This document shows positions 1-8,353 of a DNA stretch of 64,000 nucleotides, piece after piece (within the stretch, counting starts at the first letter, position 1; every line of letters begins with the position of its first letter). Made by a program: the position numbers and the translations under genes. This DNA comes from Synechococcus sp. CC9616. Lineage in GTDB: Bacteria > Cyanobacteriota > Cyanobacteriia > PCC-6307 > Cyanobiaceae. The stretch spans positions 1,633,819-1,697,818 of the forward strand of contig NZ_KI911558.1 in NCBI RefSeq assembly GCF_000515235.1, given 5' to 3'. The notes below the pieces were generated by a model. The model ran no database searches and had not been told where the DNA came from. It saw nothing but the letters and a program-made list of their open reading frames with translations.

Positions 1-128
1 AGAAGTGTACAGAGGTGGTCAAGGGTAGTATCCATGACTATGCTGTCAGCACTGAATCGATGGCGCGACATCCCGGAGAGCCGATCCGAACGGACGCTCC
101 CTCACGCCATGCCTCCCCGGAGTGCCTC

Positions 129-494
129 ATGACCCCATCCGCCTCCTCGTCAACACGTCGCAGCCAATCCACAAAAAACCGCTCGACAAACAGCGGTTCA
201 TCAAAGAGCCGTTCATCGAACAGCCGTTCATCGAACAGCCGCTCATCAAGCAGCCGGAGGCGGCGCAGCTCGGAGACCAGCGACGTTCTGGTGTCGGCGG
301 TCATCAGCACCTACCTGCTGACCCATCTCCACCATGTGTTGCAGCGCGCCGAGTACGGCGCCGCCCAGGAAGGGCGCTCAGGCCAGGCCTCGAACTTTGC
401 AGAGCTCCGCAAAGTTCTCTGTATGGACGCGCGCAGCATGGAAGACGCTTCGGCGCTCGGGCAGCTCGACGAGGAGATCGATCAGGCCGCCTGA
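129..494 (+). CDS. Arg/Ser-rich hypothetical protein
   Basis: About 121 residues. The first ~45 are almost only Ser, Arg, Asn, Thr and Lys, with repeated SRSSN units. The rest (from about SETSDVLVSAVISTYLLTHL) looks like an ordinary folded helical domain ending in an acidic tail. I chose the ATG at 129; the frame stays open upstream to a GTG at 15, but that stretch looks non-coding. The low-complexity part is encoded by a 15-bp tandem repeat. The Nif11-like gene follows about 50 bp downstream on the same strand. I do not recognise the family. The basic, disordered N-terminus could bind nucleic acid or a membrane, which is inference only. Confidence 0.6.
   Translation: MTPSASSSTRRSQSTKNRSTNSGSSKSRSSNSRSSNSRSSSSRRRRSSETSDVLVSAVISTYLLTHLHHVLQRAEYGAAQEGRSGQASNFAELRKVLCMDARSMEDASALGQLDEEIDQAA
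192..255 (+). repeat. 15-bp tandem repeat inside the Arg/Ser-rich gene
   Basis: About four copies of a 15-bp unit close to agccgttcatcgaac. Two central copies (207-221 and 222-236) are identical and the flanking ones are diverged. The unit is a multiple of three, so copy changes would alter the Arg/Ser tract without breaking the frame. Confidence 0.75.
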
Positions 495-543
495 TGCCAG
501 TCGGGTCCTTCATGAATACGGTTTTCACAGAGGCCAGACCGTG

Positions 544-774
544 ATGTCCAGCAACGCCGCCGAGCTTTACGAGCGGATCAAAAGCAATCCCGAACAAACC
601 CAGGCCCTGTTTCGTCAGGCTCTGCAGGATCCGGCGGGCGCCATGCTGTCGATCTGCAGCCTTGGCAATGAACTGGGTTTACCTGTCACAGCGGATGAGG
701 TCAAAGCCCATCTGGCGAGCGTTGATGATGCCGACACCAGCCGCTGGGTGGTCAAAGCACGTGGGGGACTCTGA
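544..774 (+). CDS. Nif11-like domain small protein
   Basis: 76 residues. The pattern ELYERIKSNPEQTQALFRQA, then a region with LGLPVTADEVKAHL, fits the Nif11 domain, which occurs as a stand-alone small protein and as the leader of some ribosomally made peptides in cyanobacteria. The protein ends ARGGL, so a double Gly lies at the end but no core peptide follows it and no modification enzyme is nearby. A stand-alone Nif11 protein of unknown role is therefore more likely than a peptide precursor. ATG at 544 is preferred over the GTG at 541. Its 3' end overlaps the convergent small membrane protein gene at 752-922. Confidence 0.7.
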   Translation: MSSNAAELYERIKSNPEQTQALFRQALQDPAGAMLSICSLGNELGLPVTADEVKAHLASVDDADTSRWVVKARGGL

Positions 775-922
775 GATCTGGCGTCGTGCGAATCGACTGG
801 TCTCCTGAAGGGTCGCGTCGCTCATAACCACCACCTCCAGCCCAGCTGAAAAAAAGCCAGTAGCTGACGAGCGCCAGACCAGCAGCCACAACAACCGCTG
901 CCAGCTGCTCAAGTTTCAGCAT
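752..922 (-). CDS. Small single-pass membrane protein, 56 aa
   Basis: Reading the minus strand from the ATG at 922 gives MLKLEQLAAVVVAAGLALVS, then a Trp/Phe-rich end to the hydrophobic stretch, a Gly4 turn and a polar tail ending RVPHVL. This is one transmembrane helix near the N-terminus with a short hydrophilic C-terminus. It fills the gap between the Nif11 gene and the ABC-F gene and overlaps the Nif11 3' end by 23 bp. There is no recognised family; it is supported by its clean membrane profile and position. Confidence 0.5.
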   Translation of the reverse strand: MLKLEQLAAVVVAAGLALVSYWLFFSWAGGGGYERRDPSGDQSIRTTPDLRVPHVL

Positions 923-1014
923 GGCGTGGACGTCTCAGGATGTGGGTCCAGTTTGCAGGGCAAACAACAAGACTGAGCCCGAGAGGGGATGATGGACGGC
1001 CATGAGCCCTTCCG

Positions 1015-2739
1015 GTGCTTCGACTCGAGCGCGTCAGCAAGATCTATCCAACCGGTGAGGTGCTGCGTGATGTCACCTGGGAGGTCAAATCCGGAGACCG
1101 CATCGGCCTCGTTGGCGTCAATGGCGCCGGGAAATCCACGCAGTTACGCCTGATCGCAGGCCATGAGGAGCCCAGCAGCGGACAGGTGGTCCGCCAGGGA
1201 GATCCACGCATCGCTTACCTGCAGCAGGAATTCGATGTGGACCTCGATCGCACGGTGCGGCAGGAACTGTTCCAAGCCTTTGGCGAGGCCGCTGAGGTAC
1301 TGAATCGCCAGAGGCAGGTTGAGGAGGCCATGGCTGGCGAGCGGGCCGCAGACGATCCCGATCACCTCGATGCCTTGATCCACGAACTGGGACAACTGCA
1401 GAACCGCTTCGAATCGCTGCATGGCTACGAGCTCGAGGCACGCATCGACAAGCTTCTGCCGACCATCGGATTCACGCCAGAGGCCGCTGAAAGGCCTGTT
1501 CGCGACTATTCCGGGGGCTGGCAGATGCGGATCGCCCTGGGCAAGATCCTGCTTCAGGATCCCGATCTGCTGCTGCTGGACGAGCCCACAAACCATCTGG
1601 ACGTGGAAACGATCCAATGGCTTGAGGGGTATCTGCTGGAGCAGAGCGCTGCCCTGGTGGTGATCAGCCACGACCGGGCCTTCCTTGATCGGGTTTGCAA
1701 TCAGATCGTGTCCACCGAACGGGGCATCTCACGCAGTTATCTGGGCAATTACACAGTTCATCTGGAACAAAAGGCCCTGGAGAGGGAAGCCACCCAGGCG
1801 GCCTTCGATCGCCAGCAGAAGGAAATCGCCAGCCAGCAGGCTTACATCGATCGCTTCCGAGCCAGCGCCACCCGCAGCACCCAGGCCAAGAGCCGGGAAA
1901 AACTGTTGGACAAGGTTGAACGCATTGATGCCCCGGTCGAAACCGTCTCCGGACCGAGCTTCCGCTTTCCGGAAGCCCCTCGCTCTGGTGCCCAGGTGGC
2001 CTTAATCGAGAACCTCACCCACAGCTACGGCGAGAAAATTCTGTTTCTGGACGTAGCCCTCGAGGTGGAGCGGGGAGACCGGATCGCCTTCGTTGGTCCG
2101 AACGGAGCCGGCAAATCGACCCTGCTGCGGCTGGTGATGGACCTGGAAAAGCCTGATGAAGGCTTTGCCCGGCTTGGTGAGCACAACGTGGTGGCCCGTT
2201 ATTTCGAGCAGAACCAGGCGGAAGCGCTGGACCTCGACAAAACCGTGATCGACATGATGTTTGAAGCGGTTCCGGACTGGACTCAGACCCAGGTGCGCTC
2301 GCTGTTGGGGAGCTTCTGCTTCAGCAACGACTCGGTGTTCAAGCAGGTGGGACAGCTGAGCGGCGGAGAGAAAGCTCGGCTTGCTCTCGCCCTGATGCTG
2401 CTCAGCCCCTGCAATCTGCTGGTGCTGGACGAACCCACAAACCACCTCGACATCCCTGCCAAACAAATGCTGGAGGAAGCGCTTCAGGCGTATGAGGGGG
2501 CCGCTTTGTTGGTGTCCCACGACCGATATTTCATCTCCAGAGTGGCCAACCGGATCGTTGAACTGCGCGATGGAGAGCTCGTGCTCTACCGGGGCGGATA
2601 CGACTACTACCTCGAGAAGAAAGAGGAGGAAAGGCTGGCTGCCGATGAACAACGCCTGGCCAACGAACGCGAAGAGAAGCGAAAAGCGAATCGCGCCAAG
2701 CAGAGAGACCGGAAAGACCGCCGCAAAAAGGCGGCATGA
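1015..2739 (+). CDS. ABC-F family ATP-binding protein (Uup/EttA type)
   Basis: 574 residues with two ABC ATPase domains and no membrane segments. Walker A is GVNGAGKST at residues 34-42 and GPNGAGKST near 362. Signatures are SGGW and SGGE, and both Walker B regions read LLDEPTNHLD or VLDEPTNHLD. A charged linker joins the domains and the C-terminus is a Lys/Arg/Glu-rich tail. ABC-F proteins act on the ribosome in translation quality control or antibiotic protection rather than in transport. The start is a GTG at 1015; the upstream ATGs at 989, 992 and 1002 are out of frame. The subclass (Uup or EttA) is not settled by inspection. Confidence 0.93.
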   Translation: MLRLERVSKIYPTGEVLRDVTWEVKSGDRIGLVGVNGAGKSTQLRLIAGHEEPSSGQVVRQGDPRIAYLQQEFDVDLDRTVRQELFQAFGEAAEVLNRQRQVEEAMAGERAADDPDHLDALIHELGQLQNRFESLHGYELEARIDKLLPTIGFTPEAAERPVRDYSGGWQMRIALGKILLQDPDLLLLDEPTNHLDVETIQWLEGYLLEQSAALVVISHDRAFLDRVCNQIVSTERGISRSYLGNYTVHLEQKALEREATQAAFDRQQKEIASQQAYIDRFRASATRSTQAKSREKLLDKVERIDAPVETVSGPSFRFPEAPRSGAQVALIENLTHSYGEKILFLDVALEVERGDRIAFVGPNGAGKSTLLRLVMDLEKPDEGFARLGEHNVVARYFEQNQAEALDLDKTVIDMMFEAVPDWTQTQVRSLLGSFCFSNDSVFKQVGQLSGGEKARLALALMLLSPCNLLVLDEPTNHLDIPAKQMLEEALQAYEGAALLVSHDRYFISRVANRIVELRDGELVLYRGGYDYYLEKKEEERLAADEQRLANEREEKRKANRAKQRDRKDRRKKAA

Positions 2740-2852
2740 CTGGCGTCTGACGACCTGGCAGGGGAAAACTTCACAGCAAATTAGGCAGGAAAACTCAATT
2801 TCCTTTACCCGTTTGTTTGGTGTGCATAGGCTGACAAAACCAATCCCTAGAC

Positions 2853-3029
2853 ATGATGAGCAAGGCGCATCGCTCAGGTTCAGGACAAGGTCCGAGGGGC
2901 CTGTCAGATCAGCACGACCAGACCTGGGATGCCGTGGAGACCTACTTCGAATGCATCACCACCTGCTCCCTGAACGATGGTGATTGCATCACACGCTGTG
3001 TGGAGCAGCTGAGGGATTCCGAAGCCTGA
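2853..3029 (+). CDS. Small four-cysteine protein, 58 aa
   Basis: The ATG at 2853 opens a 58-residue frame: a polar Ser/Gly-rich first 20 residues, then a compact part WDAVETYFECITTCSLNDGD followed by CITRCVEQL. Two C-x3-C pairs spaced as in helical hairpin (CHCH-like) or metal-binding miniproteins suggest a disulfide-linked or metal-bound helical hairpin. It lies alone between the ABC-F gene and the 3' end of the convergent protease gene. No family name can be given. Confidence 0.6.
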   Translation: MMSKAHRSGSGQGPRGLSDQHDQTWDAVETYFECITTCSLNDGDCITRCVEQLRDSEA

Positions 3030-3035
3030 TCGTGT

Positions 3036-4196
3036 TCAGGGACGACTAAGGGAGCTCATATCCACTGGCGTCAGGCTCACATCCAGAGTTGAGCCACCGC
3101 GTCGGACTGTGACGATGAGCGCATCACCGATACCACGCCGCTCAATCGCGCTCACCACAGCTGCGGGATCAGCCATCGAGGTGCCATCGATCGCCACAAT
3201 CACGTCCTCTTCACGCAAGCCGGCAAGAGCAGCCGGTCCACCAGGCTGAACCGAGCGGATCACCGCACCGGGTGGGATAGCAGCACCAGGCGTGGATGCG
3301 GGGACAGGCGAGAGACCGATGCCAATCATCGGATGACGGGCTCGTCCTGTTTCAACCAACTGCTTGGCGATCGCGCGTGCCCGGTTGATCGGAATGGCAA
3401 AGCCAAGGCCTGCCCCAGGCCCGGTGCGAACCAGGGTATTGATCCCGATCACCTCGCCATCGGCGTTGAGCAACGGACCTCCTGAATTACCAGGGTTGAT
3501 CGCTGCATCGGTCTGAATAAGATCAAGACGCTTCCCGGAAATCCCCAGCTGCGACACATTGCGGTTGAGATTGCTGACAATCCCGAGGGTGACAGTGTTT
3601 TCAAGGCCGAACGGGTTGCCGACGGCAATGGCCCAGTCGCCCACCTGCAGACGATCGGAATTGCCAAGACTGGCCGTTGGCCAGGGCCCTTTGCCTTCAA
3701 GGCGCACGACAGCCAGGTCCGTGAGGGTGTCCTTGCCGACCACCCTTCCAGGGACCCGTCGCCCGTCAGCCAGACCCACCATGAGCTGATCGGCGTTGTC
3801 CACCACGTGGGCATTGGTCAGCAGCAAGCCCTGCGAATCGAAGAGAACGCCACTGCCCTGGCCTCGCTGCACCTGGGACGACGGCGCCCTTTCTCCCTTG
3901 AGACCGAAAAACTGGCGAAACATTGGATCCTGCAGCAGGGCAGGGGGAAGCCCGTAAACAGAGCTTGTTGGCATGCTGCGCGTGGTCTCAAGGGTCACCA
4001 CAGCTGGACCGCTGCGCTGGACCGCCGCGGCCACAAAGGACTGCCGCGACAACGCGGCGGTTGCTGGACGGGCGATGGCAGTCCGCAGCGGAGGCAACAG
4101 CTGAACCGAGGCACCACCCGCTGCCAGAAGACCAGCAGCAAGACAGCCGCGCAGGAGATTTCGGCGCAAAAAACGGCGGTTGAGAGGCATCGGCAT
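3036..4196 (-). CDS. HtrA/Deg-type serine protease with PDZ domain
   Basis: 386 residues. The N-terminus has an Arg-rich stretch (NRRFLRRN) and a hydrophobic segment, that is a signal peptide or anchor. The trypsin-like domain has a full triad: His130 in TNAHVV, Asp160 in TDLAVV and Ser238 in GNSGGP. The C-terminal third is a PDZ domain (PGAVIRSVQPGGPAALAGLR). The family (HhoA, HhoB, HtrA in cyanobacteria) degrades misfolded proteins in the periplasm or thylakoid lumen under light and heat stress. Which of the paralogues this is cannot be told here. It is divergent from the DUF2973 gene. Confidence 0.93.
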   Translation of the reverse strand: MPMPLNRRFLRRNLLRGCLAAGLLAAGGASVQLLPPLRTAIARPATAALSRQSFVAAAVQRSGPAVVTLETTRSMPTSSVYGLPPALLQDPMFRQFFGLKGERAPSSQVQRGQGSGVLFDSQGLLLTNAHVVDNADQLMVGLADGRRVPGRVVGKDTLTDLAVVRLEGKGPWPTASLGNSDRLQVGDWAIAVGNPFGLENTVTLGIVSNLNRNVSQLGISGKRLDLIQTDAAINPGNSGGPLLNADGEVIGINTLVRTGPGAGLGFAIPINRARAIAKQLVETGRARHPMIGIGLSPVPASTPGAAIPPGAVIRSVQPGGPAALAGLREEDVIVAIDGTSMADPAAVVSAIERRGIGDALIVTVRRGGSTLDVSLTPVDMSSLSRP

Positions 4197-4328
4197 TCGG
4201 ACGTGTTGATCGGACGCTACGCAGACCGGAACAGGGAAAAAAGACGGAGAACCGTCAAATCTGTGACCGTGTGCAACCGGGGCCGGGCTTTGGCGATGAT
4301 GGTGGTGTCGGACGAAGGGCCGCCCGCC

Positions 4329-4601
4329 ATGCTCAGCTCTCTGTTTCCCCTGCTCTATGGAGCGGTTTTCGTTGCCCTGCTCTGGCAGGCATTCCGCGTG
4401 ATGAGCAAAGGGTTCCGAGCCGCTAGCGCACCACTAGATGGACCGCCTTCCTCAACGGGGGGAGACCGCACTGGCCAGGTCACCGTGCATCCGGAACTCC
4501 TTGATCAAGACGGTCGCATCACGGAAGAGGATCTGCTCACGGTCCGCTTCAGCAGCGATGACGACTCGGCTGGACCAGGCTCGGGACCGGGCGCCGAATA
4601 A
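4329..4601 (+). CDS. DUF2973 family small membrane protein
   Basis: 90 residues starting MLSSLFPLLYGAVFVALLWQ, one strong N-terminal helix, then AFRVMSKGF and a polar, acidic C-terminal tail. This N-terminal pattern is typical of DUF2973 proteins of cyanobacteria, whose role is unknown. The frame is open far upstream, but that part is antisense to the protease gene. I use the ATG at 4329, where the hydrophobic start begins. Confidence 0.75.
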   Translation: MLSSLFPLLYGAVFVALLWQAFRVMSKGFRAASAPLDGPPSSTGGDRTGQVTVHPELLDQDGRITEEDLLTVRFSSDDDSAGPGSGPGAE

Positions 4602-4659
4602 ATTAGGGAGTCGGTGCCTAGAAAAGCACCATCCCGGAACTGTTGAGAGGCCCCACCGA

Positions 4660-5043
4660 GTGGATCAGAGAACACGCATCGTCGCAGCGGTGATCAAGAG
4701 CCTGAAACTCCCGCCCCGCTTCCGGTTGCGGCTGCTCAAGGAGGATCCTGTACGGCTGGAACTGAGCCTCACGCCGGCCTACGGCAAAGACCCAATCCAG
4801 GTGGGCCTCGTGGAATCGTTGGATCTGGTGGCGCGCCGTGATCGCGAAGGTCGCATCCCTCGCGATCTGCAAGGCACTTGGGACTGGACCGTGCGCCATG
4901 GACAGGTCAACACCGGAGGCTGGAATCCCTACCTGAAGGAAGCCCTGCAAACCATGTTCGAAACAGGATTGCCAGCGATCGTGTTCGAAGAGCTCACCGG
5001 CGAGGAGTACCACCCGGTGGATGGCACCCGCCACGTGCGCTGA
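4660..5043 (+). CDS. Conserved cyanobacterial hypothetical protein, 127 aa
   Basis: The GTG start at 4660 gives VDQRTRIVAAVIKSLKLPPR, followed by an alternating beta-rich sequence and a C-terminal part with GTWDWTVRHGQVNTGGWNPY. It is a soluble, single-domain protein with no catalytic motif that I can name. The upstream extension of the frame is a readthrough of DUF2973 sequence in another frame and is not used. Confidence 0.7.
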   Translation: MDQRTRIVAAVIKSLKLPPRFRLRLLKEDPVRLELSLTPAYGKDPIQVGLVESLDLVARRDREGRIPRDLQGTWDWTVRHGQVNTGGWNPYLKEALQTMFETGLPAIVFEELTGEEYHPVDGTRHVR

Positions 5044-5102
5044 AGCATGTGAAGGCGTGCAAACCACTACAGCGCCGACCGAGATTCGCGATCTAAAACG
5101 GA

Positions 5103-5234
5103 GTGATTGCGGCCTTTAAGAAAGTCTTCATGGCCAACCTCTCGTTCACTCCCGGTCCGCTGATCTCACTGCTGACAGCCTTCGGCGCGATCAGCAGTTT
5201 GCTGTTACTTGGCGTGCTCAACCTCGTTCACTGA
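5103..5234 (+). CDS. Very small hydrophobic protein, 34-43 aa
   Basis: From the GTG at 5103 (43 aa) or the ATG at 5130 (34 aa) the frame ends in a single helix (LISLLTAFGAISSLLLLGVL) just before the TGA at 5232. The size and one-helix layout are those of small thylakoid subunits, but it does not match any photosystem, cytochrome b6f or NDH subunit that I can recall with certainty. It precedes hrpB by about 40 bp. Confidence 0.4.
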   Translation: MIAAFKKVFMANLSFTPGPLISLLTAFGAISSLLLLGVLNLVH

Positions 5235-5275
5235 TCAGATCCTCTGAAACAAGATCACTGCTGTAGCGAGTCGGC

Positions 5276-7792
5276 TTGACGGCCTTTCCGATCGAATCGC
5301 TGTTGCCACATCTCTGTGAGCAGCTCAGGCCCGGCAGCACCGTGTTGTTGCAGGCTCCGCCCGGCGCAGGAAAAACCACCCGTGTGCCGCTGGCTCTGCT
5401 GGGGGCGCTCGGTCCGATGGGCAAAGCCGCACCGATCCAAGGAGACATCTGGATGGTGGAGCCCAGGAGACTGGCCGTTCGGGCTGCTGCTGAACGCCTG
5501 GCGGACAGCCTGAATGAACCGGTGGGACATCGGATCGGCTTCGCGATCCGCGGGGAACGCCGTCGCTCGGCGCAAACCCGCATCGAAGTGCTGACCGATG
5601 GCCTGTTCCTCAGGCGCCTGCAGGCCGATCCGGCTCTGGAAGGCGTTCAGTGCGTGCTGTTCGATGAATTCCACGAACGTCGACGCGACGCCGACCTGGG
5701 GCTGGTGTTGCTCCGTGAGGCGCGACCGTTGCTGCGACCGGACCTCGCCGTGATGCTGATGTCCGCCACGCTTGATCTGTCGGACCTCAGACAACGTCTG
5801 CCAGAGGCCTCCGTTCTTGAAAGTGAGGGTCGCTGTTTCCCCGTGAAAACGGTGCACCAGCCCCCCCGCCTGCAGGAGTCACTGCCCCGGCAGGTGCTGC
5901 GAGCGATCGAAAGCCATGCTCTCTCGCTGCCCGACGGAAGCGGCGTGCTGGTGTTTCTACCTGGAATGGCAGAGATCCATCGGTGCCGCGATCTGCTGCA
6001 GCGAACGGACAGCCTTGTGGATTGGAGTGTGGTGTGTCTGCACGGCCAGCTGCCTCTGGAGGAACAGTGCAGGGCCCTGCAGGGCTGTGATCGCCACCAC
6101 TGCGGGCAACTCATCCTGGCCAGTGCCATCGCCGAAAGTTCAATCACCCTCAGCGGGGTACGGCTCGTGATCGACAGCGGTCTCAGTCGACAACTGCGCT
6201 ACGACCCAAGCAGCGGAATGGAGGGCCTCGAGACCGTCCCGGCCAGCCTCGCCAGCGCGGATCAGCGTCGCGGACGCGCAGGCCGTCAGGGTCCTGGACG
6301 CTGCATTCGCCTGTGGTCGCCGGCCAACCAACAGCGGCGGCCACAGTTCAGCCCCCCGGAGCTCGGGCTGGCCGATCCCCAACCGGTTGTTCTGGAACTG
6401 GCGACATGGGGGTGCGGCCTTGGAGACGATCTGCCCTGGCTGGATCCGCCTCCGCGGCCTGCTCTGATCAACGGCCGCGATCAACTGATCGCGCTGAAGG
6501 CACTGGAGCCTGATGGCAGGCTCAATGCACGTGGTCAGATGCTGGGACGGCTCGGGGTTCACCCCCGACTGGCGTTGCTGATGCTGGAGGCACGACGCTG
6601 CGGAATGCCAGAACTGGGCTGCGATCTCGCCGCCATCCTCAGCGAGCGGGACCCACTGCCCTGGCGTGATGTCGGCTGCGACCTCGCAGCCCGTCTTGAG
6701 GCCATGCGTCAGCAGAAGCAGTTGGCTGCTCTCCGGCTGCTCAGCCGGCAACTGCATCGACAACTGGACAAGCTGCCCCAAGAGCGCGACGACCGCCAGC
6801 CCGAGATCTCCGCAGCTGAACTCATCCTCAAGGCATTCCCTGAATGGCTGGCATTAAAACGATCGGACCGACCTGGACGCTTCCAACTCCGCCAAGGACG
6901 CGGTGCCCGTCTTGACGAACAGGACCCGCTGATCAATGCCGAGGCCCTGGCGGTGGCACGCCTGGACCTGGGACAGCGCGACACCAGGATTCAACTGGCA
7001 CTCCCTCTCAGCCGCAGCACTGTTGATCGATTGGCGGACGAGGAGGGGAGCTGGGAAGACCTTCTCAGCTGGGACGAGCAGTGCCAGCGAATCCGCTCAG
7101 AGCGGACACTGAACCTCGGCGCCCTGACGCTGCGCCGTGCACCCCAGCCAGCACCAGACGGGCAGGAGTGCCGCGATCTGATCATCGAACGCCTGCAACG
7201 GGGCGGCACGCTGGAGGTGCTGAGCTGGTCCCCAGCGGCAGTGCAGCTACGCAGACGCCTGGATCTTGCTTATCGACAGTTGGGATCACCCTGGCAACCG
7301 AAGGATCCCGACGTCTTGCTGGCCACGCTGTCCAGTTGGCTCGGGGATGCCCTTGAGGGTTGTCAAAGCTGGAACAATCTCGATGCCACCGCTTTGGAAC
7401 ATGCTCTCTGGGGGTCGCTGGATTGGTCGCAACGGGAGGAATTGGAGCGACTGCTTCCCACGCGCCTGTTGATTCCAAGCGGTCGATCCGCGCAACTGAC
7501 CTACGAAGAGGATGGGCAGATCGTGCTGGCCGTGAAATTGCAGGAAATGTTTGGCTGTGAAACGGGCCCGACCGTTCTGCTGGGACAGCTGCCAGTGACC
7601 GTGGAACTGCTCTCCCCTGCAGGACGCCCCCTACAGAGAACGTGTGATCTATCGGGTTTCTGGCATGGCAGTTACGCCAGTGTTCGCAAGGAGATGCGAG
7701 GGAGATATCCAAAACATCCATGGCCGGAGCAGCCCTGGGCAGCCCAGGCAACGGCGGGCACGAAGCGGCAGAGTGGACGCATGAAAGCCTGA
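5276..7792 (+). CDS. hrpB: ATP-dependent helicase HrpB
   Basis: 838 residues, the usual length of the HrpB family of DEAH-type helicases. Motif I is APPGAGKTT (residues 27-35), motif II is DEFH near residue 130, motif III is SAT, and motif VI is in DQRRGRAGRQGPG. A helicase-associated region and the HrpB C-terminal domain (PSGRSAQLTYEEDGQ, then a stretch with PVTVELLSPAGRPLQ) follow. The start is a TTG at 5276, preceded by no longer in-frame extension. The cellular substrate of HrpB is not well defined. Confidence 0.93.
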   Translation: MTAFPIESLLPHLCEQLRPGSTVLLQAPPGAGKTTRVPLALLGALGPMGKAAPIQGDIWMVEPRRLAVRAAAERLADSLNEPVGHRIGFAIRGERRRSAQTRIEVLTDGLFLRRLQADPALEGVQCVLFDEFHERRRDADLGLVLLREARPLLRPDLAVMLMSATLDLSDLRQRLPEASVLESEGRCFPVKTVHQPPRLQESLPRQVLRAIESHALSLPDGSGVLVFLPGMAEIHRCRDLLQRTDSLVDWSVVCLHGQLPLEEQCRALQGCDRHHCGQLILASAIAESSITLSGVRLVIDSGLSRQLRYDPSSGMEGLETVPASLASADQRRGRAGRQGPGRCIRLWSPANQQRRPQFSPPELGLADPQPVVLELATWGCGLGDDLPWLDPPPRPALINGRDQLIALKALEPDGRLNARGQMLGRLGVHPRLALLMLEARRCGMPELGCDLAAILSERDPLPWRDVGCDLAARLEAMRQQKQLAALRLLSRQLHRQLDKLPQERDDRQPEISAAELILKAFPEWLALKRSDRPGRFQLRQGRGARLDEQDPLINAEALAVARLDLGQRDTRIQLALPLSRSTVDRLADEEGSWEDLLSWDEQCQRIRSERTLNLGALTLRRAPQPAPDGQECRDLIIERLQRGGTLEVLSWSPAAVQLRRRLDLAYRQLGSPWQPKDPDVLLATLSSWLGDALEGCQSWNNLDATALEHALWGSLDWSQREELERLLPTRLLIPSGRSAQLTYEEDGQIVLAVKLQEMFGCETGPTVLLGQLPVTVELLSPAGRPLQRTCDLSGFWHGSYASVRKEMRGRYPKHPWPEQPWAAQATAGTKRQSGRMKA

Positions 7793-7883
7793 TTCGCGGA
7801 TCACTAATTCGGGTATCCGCAATCACTGGCAACAAATCTCCAACCTTTGTTACATTTGCCTCAACCCAACGGTTCTTCAACCC

Positions 7884-8030
7884 ATGTCCGACAACACTCA
7901 GGCCCGCTTCGGTTTCGTGAACTTCGCAGAGACCTGGAACGGCCGCCTCGCCATGCTCGGTTTCGTGATCGGCCTCGGCACTGAACTGCTCACCGGCCAG
8001 GGAATCCTGTCCCAGGTTGGCCTCGGCTGA
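7884..8030 (+). CDS. High-light-inducible protein (one-helix Hlip)
   Basis: 48 residues. The core FAETWNGRLAMLGFVIGLGTE is the chlorophyll-binding first helix of the LHC superfamily, with the ExxNGRxAM motif, and the tail TGQGILSQVGLG is typical. Hlips bind chlorophyll and carotenoid at photosystem II assembly sites and quench excess energy. The ATG at 7884 is the only sensible start. A strong intrinsic terminator follows at 8078-8107, so it is probably transcribed as its own short mRNA. Confidence 0.95.
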   Translation: MSDNTQARFGFVNFAETWNGRLAMLGFVIGLGTELLTGQGILSQVGLG

Positions 8031-8077
8031 TCAGCTTCTGGTCCGACAGAAGTCTGTTTCATTCAAAACAGCACAAG

Positions 8078-8107
8078 ACCTCATCGGATTTTCGGTGAGG
8101 TTTTTTT
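8078..8107 (+). terminator. Intrinsic terminator after hli
   Basis: The sequence acctcatcgg-attt-tcggtgaggt forms a 10-bp stem (with two G-T pairs) around a 4-base loop and is followed at once by a run of seven T. Confidence 0.9.
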
Positions 8108-8170
8108 GTGGCGAATTCCCCAACCGAATCCCACCAACGATGCTTCAAAGTGGTGGGTGGCACCTCAAGG

Positions 8171-8353
8171 ATGAGCTTGGCACCGCTTTACGTTCAGAAC
8201 CGACGCGATGGATCCAGGCTGCTGAGCAGTGCGCTTGTGATCTTCTGCGTCGCCCTGACCCAAAGCCACCGATCCTGGGGGGGAGCATTGGCTGTGATCA
8301 GCGGTTTGGTCTGTCTTTACTGGGGCTTCGCATACCGTCGCCTTGATCGCTGA
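8171..8353 (+). CDS. Small membrane protein upstream of xseA, 60 aa
   Basis: ATG at 8171: MSLAPLYVQNRRDGSRLLSS, then a hydrophobic segment, a short basic turn and a second hydrophobic segment ending YWGFAYRRLDR. This is a two-helix hairpin. It overlaps the start of xseA by 11 bp, which suggests translational coupling. A longer frame begins at the GTG at 8108, right after the terminator T run, and is less likely. The function is unknown. Confidence 0.6.
   Translation: MSLAPLYVQNRRDGSRLLSSALVIFCVALTQSHRSWGGALAVISGLVCLYWGFAYRRLDR

Noticed and set aside
544..774. Nif11 gene as a prochlorosin or similar peptide precursor
   Set aside because: There is no core peptide after the Gly-Gly and no modification or export gene nearby.
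3807..4328. Long plus-strand frame antisense to the HtrA gene
   Set aside because: Only the part from the ATG at 4329 has the DUF2973 pattern; the rest is shadow of the protease gene.
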